Below are positions 62,240 to 64,000 of a stretch of 64,000 nt of DNA, one piece after another (position 1 is the first letter of the stretch; every line of letters starts with the position of its first letter). The DNA is from a virus: IMG/VR virus record IMGVR_UViG_3300022864_000001, positions 1 through 64,000 of that record; one strand, given 5' to 3'. The position numbers were made by a program, and so were the translations under genes. The notes under the pieces are model-generated. The model was not told where the DNA came from. It ran no database searches and saw only the letters and a list, made by a program, of their open reading frames with translations.

Positions 62240-62257
62240 CCCCGCCTATTAGCGGGG
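62240..62257 (-). promoter_or_regulatory. Hairpin covering the tape measure RBS
   Basis: CCCCGC-CTATTA-GCGGGG, 6 bp. On the reverse strand the 3' arm GCGGGG is the only Shine-Dalgarno-like sequence before the tape measure ATG (62235), so the hairpin could hold translation low until ribosomes arrive from the chaperone gene. Confidence 0.5.
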
Positions 62258-62271
62258 CCATCTGCGTGGCT

Positions 62272-62583
62272 CTATTCGTCTTGCTTTTTGACAATTTGCA
62301 CCAACCCTGGCATTCCGAGTGCTATGAGACTAGCCGCCCCAGTAGGCAAGCCACCCGCTTTCCTCTTCGCGGGCGCGACACCACTGGCGAGGCGTTGTAG
62401 TCGCCGTAACGACCGCTTCTGCGCACGCTTCTCCTGGTGCGGAATCGCCGCAGCCTGTACAGCCGCCAACGTTTCCTCTGCACGCACAGCAGGTATCTGC
62501 TTGACGTAGGCCAGGAAACGCCTCATGGGCATTGCCATGATAACGGGGTCTGGATCGTTGTAGAAGCGCTTGTATCTAGCCAA
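62272..62583 (-). CDS. Tail-assembly chaperone, frameshift extension (gpT-like)
   Basis: Frame -1 relative to the chaperone at 62598-62954 and continuous with it upstream (reading ...SGSGLDVAHLLARYKRFYNDPD), with only a TTG and no RBS of its own. Helical and basic. In phage lambda the equivalent gpGT product recruits major tail protein to the tape measure. GGGGGAA (complement of 62613-62619) is the likely slip site. Confidence 0.7.
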   Translation of the reverse strand: MARYKRFYNDPDPVIMAMPMRRFLAYVKQIPAVRAEETLAAVQAAAIPHQEKRAQKRSLRRLQRLASGVAPAKRKAGGLPTGAASLIALGMPGLVQIVKKQDE

Positions 62584-62597
62584 GAGGTGGGCAACGT

Positions 62598-62954
62598 CTA
62601 GCCCACTTCCGCTTCCCCCGATTCCTCCCCTTCTTCCTCTTCGCCAGACAGACCCAGTTCACCACCGACAAACTCTGCCAGTTTCATTAGCATGGGCAAC
62701 GTAAGCCCCTTTAGTTCTGGCTTGATGCTTGGGCAAGCCATGCTGATGATTTCCATGTTGAGTTCAAGCAGCCGCGCAGGGTTGTCTTCGGTAGCTTTTG
62801 TCGCCTCTTCCGCCAGTTGCTCGCGGCGCTGCAAAATCTGTAGTGCCACCTCGACAGACCGGGCAATGACGGGATATTCTTTGCCCCGAAGCATCACCGA
62901 CGCTGGGGCGGGAAGTAGCTCATCGAGCGACAGGATTCTCTTGTTGTCAGTCAC
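62598..62954 (-). CDS. Tail-assembly chaperone (gpG-like, 118 aa)
   Basis: ATG 62954. Compact helical protein (SLDELLPAPASVMLRGKEYPVIARSVEVALQILQRRE) with an acidic end, immediately upstream of the tape measure: standard position and size. A slippery GGGGGAA near its 3' end lets some ribosomes continue into 62272-62583. Confidence 0.75.
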   Translation of the reverse strand: MTDNKRILSLDELLPAPASVMLRGKEYPVIARSVEVALQILQRREQLAEEATKATEDNPARLLELNMEIISMACPSIKPELKGLTLPMLMKLAEFVGGELGLSGEEEEGEESGEAEVG

Positions 62955-62982
62955 TTTTCCTCCGTTTTGTGCGTTGCTTTAT

Positions 62983-63011
62983 TTGACTCTTTCCTCGTTT
63001 TGTGGTAAAAT
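62983..63011 (+). promoter_or_regulatory. Rightward promoter
   Basis: TTGACT (62983-62988), 17-base spacer ending TGTGG, TAAAAT (63006-63011), divergent from the chaperone gene. Serves the repressor/nuclease pair. Confidence 0.8.
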
Positions 63012-63042
63012 GCTACTACTACAATATCGAGGAGGATTAACT

Positions 63043-63219
63043 ATGAAAGACTACGTTGGTTTCTCACTACGGCTTCCGCCCGAATTGCATCGGCAGATAA
63101 AGGCGCTCGCCAAACGCGATGTGCGTTCTCTCAACGGCGAGATGGTATACGCGCTGTGGCTATTCACTGACAGGCGACGTGTGTATCCCGACGAAACCGG
63201 GAAAGATGATGGCCGTTGA
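63043..63219 (+). CDS. Arc-like ribbon-helix-helix repressor (58 aa)
   Basis: ATG 63043 behind GAGGAGGA. GFSLRLPPELHRQIKALAKRDVRSLNGEMVYAL is a ribbon-helix-helix (Arc/MetJ) fold: beta strand FSLRLP, helix, then the SLNGEMV helix. DNA-binding regulator. Oriented against the tail genes with its own promoter; overlaps the homing endonuclease that follows. Confidence 0.85.
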   Translation: MKDYVGFSLRLPPELHRQIKALAKRDVRSLNGEMVYALWLFTDRRRVYPDETGKDDGR

Positions 63220-64000
63220 ATTGATTTGTCAACAATGTGGCAAGAGATACCTTGTTAAGCCGTCTGTTGCCAGAAAGGGCCGCAGGCATTGTTCCAAGAA
63301 ATGCCACAACGAATCTATGAGACGACGTGTCCAATTGGTATGTAAACACTGCGGTAAAAACTTCAGTGTTATTCCCTCAAGAAGCCACCAGCAATACTGC
63401 TCGCGTCGTTGCCGCGATATGGTTTGGAATAAGAATCTTACGCCTGACCAGCGGCGGAAATACCCAGTCAATGATAATGCGCTAAATGAGTGGACACCAT
63501 TTTCCAGTTATGTGCTGGGATTGTTGGCTGCTGACGGCTGCATACGTGATACTCGGGGCCGCCAAGGCAGTTACATTACTATTTCAAACATAGACAGGAT
63601 TCTACCAGAGATTGTTCGGGAACTTCTCGCCCCGACCAAGCCTCTCTATGAGCACAAAACTGCAACAGGAACCCCGCTATACCGTTGCGATGTACATTCC
63701 AAACCCCTCGTCGCGCGGCTAATCCAATTGGGGCTTGTCCCTCGCAAATCTTCCGTTTTGCGCTTTCCCCCTGTTCCCAATCACGTGCTTGGGCATTTCG
63801 CAAGGGGGTATCTCGATGGCGACGGGACAGTATGTATTATCAAAGGGCAACGGGTAAAAGGAAAAGACTATCCGCGATACCGCGGTCTCCTTATGAACTT
63901 TGTAGGAACGCCCGAATTCTTAGGTGAACTATCTTCAAGGCTGTCTGCCGCCACGGGAGTCCGGGCCAAAAATCTCAAGCACAGGCCCGAAGCCAAGAAT
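63206..64000 (+). CDS. LAGLIDADG homing endonuclease with two zinc knuckles (partial, runs off the window)
   Basis: Open from ATG 63206 (ATG 63209 alternative) to the window end without a stop. Two N-terminal Cys4-type fingers (CQQCGK...CSKKC; CKHCGK...CSRRC), then the two LAGLIDADG helices YVLGLLAADG and HFARGYLDGDG. Overlaps the repressor by 14 bases. Seventh homing-type nuclease in the window. Confidence 0.85.
   Translation, partial: MMAVELICQQCGKRYLVKPSVARKGRRHCSKKCHNESMRRRVQLVCKHCGKNFSVIPSRSHQQYCSRRCRDMVWNKNLTPDQRRKYPVNDNALNEWTPFSSYVLGLLAADGCIRDTRGRQGSYITISNIDRILPEIVRELLAPTKPLYEHKTATGTPLYRCDVHSKPLVARLIQLGLVPRKSSVLRFPPVPNHVLGHFARGYLDGDGTVCIIKGQRVKGKDYPRYRGLLMNFVGTPEFLGELSSRLSAATGVRAKNLKHRPEAKN

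Overview
The window reads as part of a tailed (siphovirus-like) bacteriophage genome. Positions 1-42125 are an early/accessory block transcribed rightward. It holds about 95 tightly packed, mostly small genes whose stops and starts overlap (ATGA, TGATG, GTGA) and whose Shine-Dalgarno sites are strong. Positions 42155-62954 are a leftward late block: lysis/appendage genes, tail fibre, tail hub, a 2575-residue tape measure protein and a frameshifted tail-assembly chaperone. From 62983 a small rightward cassette (repressor plus LAGLIDADG nuclease) runs off the window. Promoters are bacterial sigma-70 type with a 17-base spacer and an extended -10 (TGnTATAAT). The (T/S)PT-rich tail of a secreted lipoprotein resembles proteins common in Chloroflexota, so that phylum is a tentative host guess only.

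Early block. Recognisable replication and nucleotide genes are a winged-helix replication initiator-like protein (14968), dCTP deaminase (18002), DnaB/RecA-type helicase (22854), CHC2/TOPRIM primase (24831), RuvC-like resolvase (6185), ThyX-like protein (35281) and a T4 Rnl1-type RNA ligase (27038). DNA modification is represented by a beta-class DPPY methylase (20667), a C5-cytosine methylase (21582) with a second long reading frame inside it, and a large DPPY methylase now split in two (31950/33641). Homing endonucleases are abundant: four GIY-YIG genes, one HNH-like, one EDxHD (Vsr-like) gene inserted antisense, and one LAGLIDADG. Many of the rest are zinc-ribbon or one/two-TM microproteins, including several paralogous sets.

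Most notable are RNA elements. Each GIY-YIG gene is preceded by its own strong promoter and a 130-nt leader that folds into the same pseudoknot in very different sequences, with compensatory changes. At 39203-39418 a tRNA-like sequence with a 45-nt anticodon loop lies between two hairpins sharing a motif also found inside that loop; directly downstream is a 625-residue protein with a TerD-like C-terminal part. A second tRNA-like sequence with an enlarged anticodon loop is at 4914-4997. Two palindromes, AGTCTTTGNNCAAAGACT (about 12 copies) and CAATCGATTG (about 6), sit in front of early genes and look like a shared control system.

Late block. The tail fibre (48920-50710) ends in a lectin-like segment whose codons have the signature of a diversity-generating retroelement variable region. 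The tail hub carries YadA-like repeats. Between fibre and early block lie a 902-residue lipoprotein glycoside-hydrolase-like protein, a CHAT-type (caspase-like) peptidase and a metallophosphoesterase. A single rightward gene with its own promoter (50744-51176) sits among the leftward tail genes like a moron.
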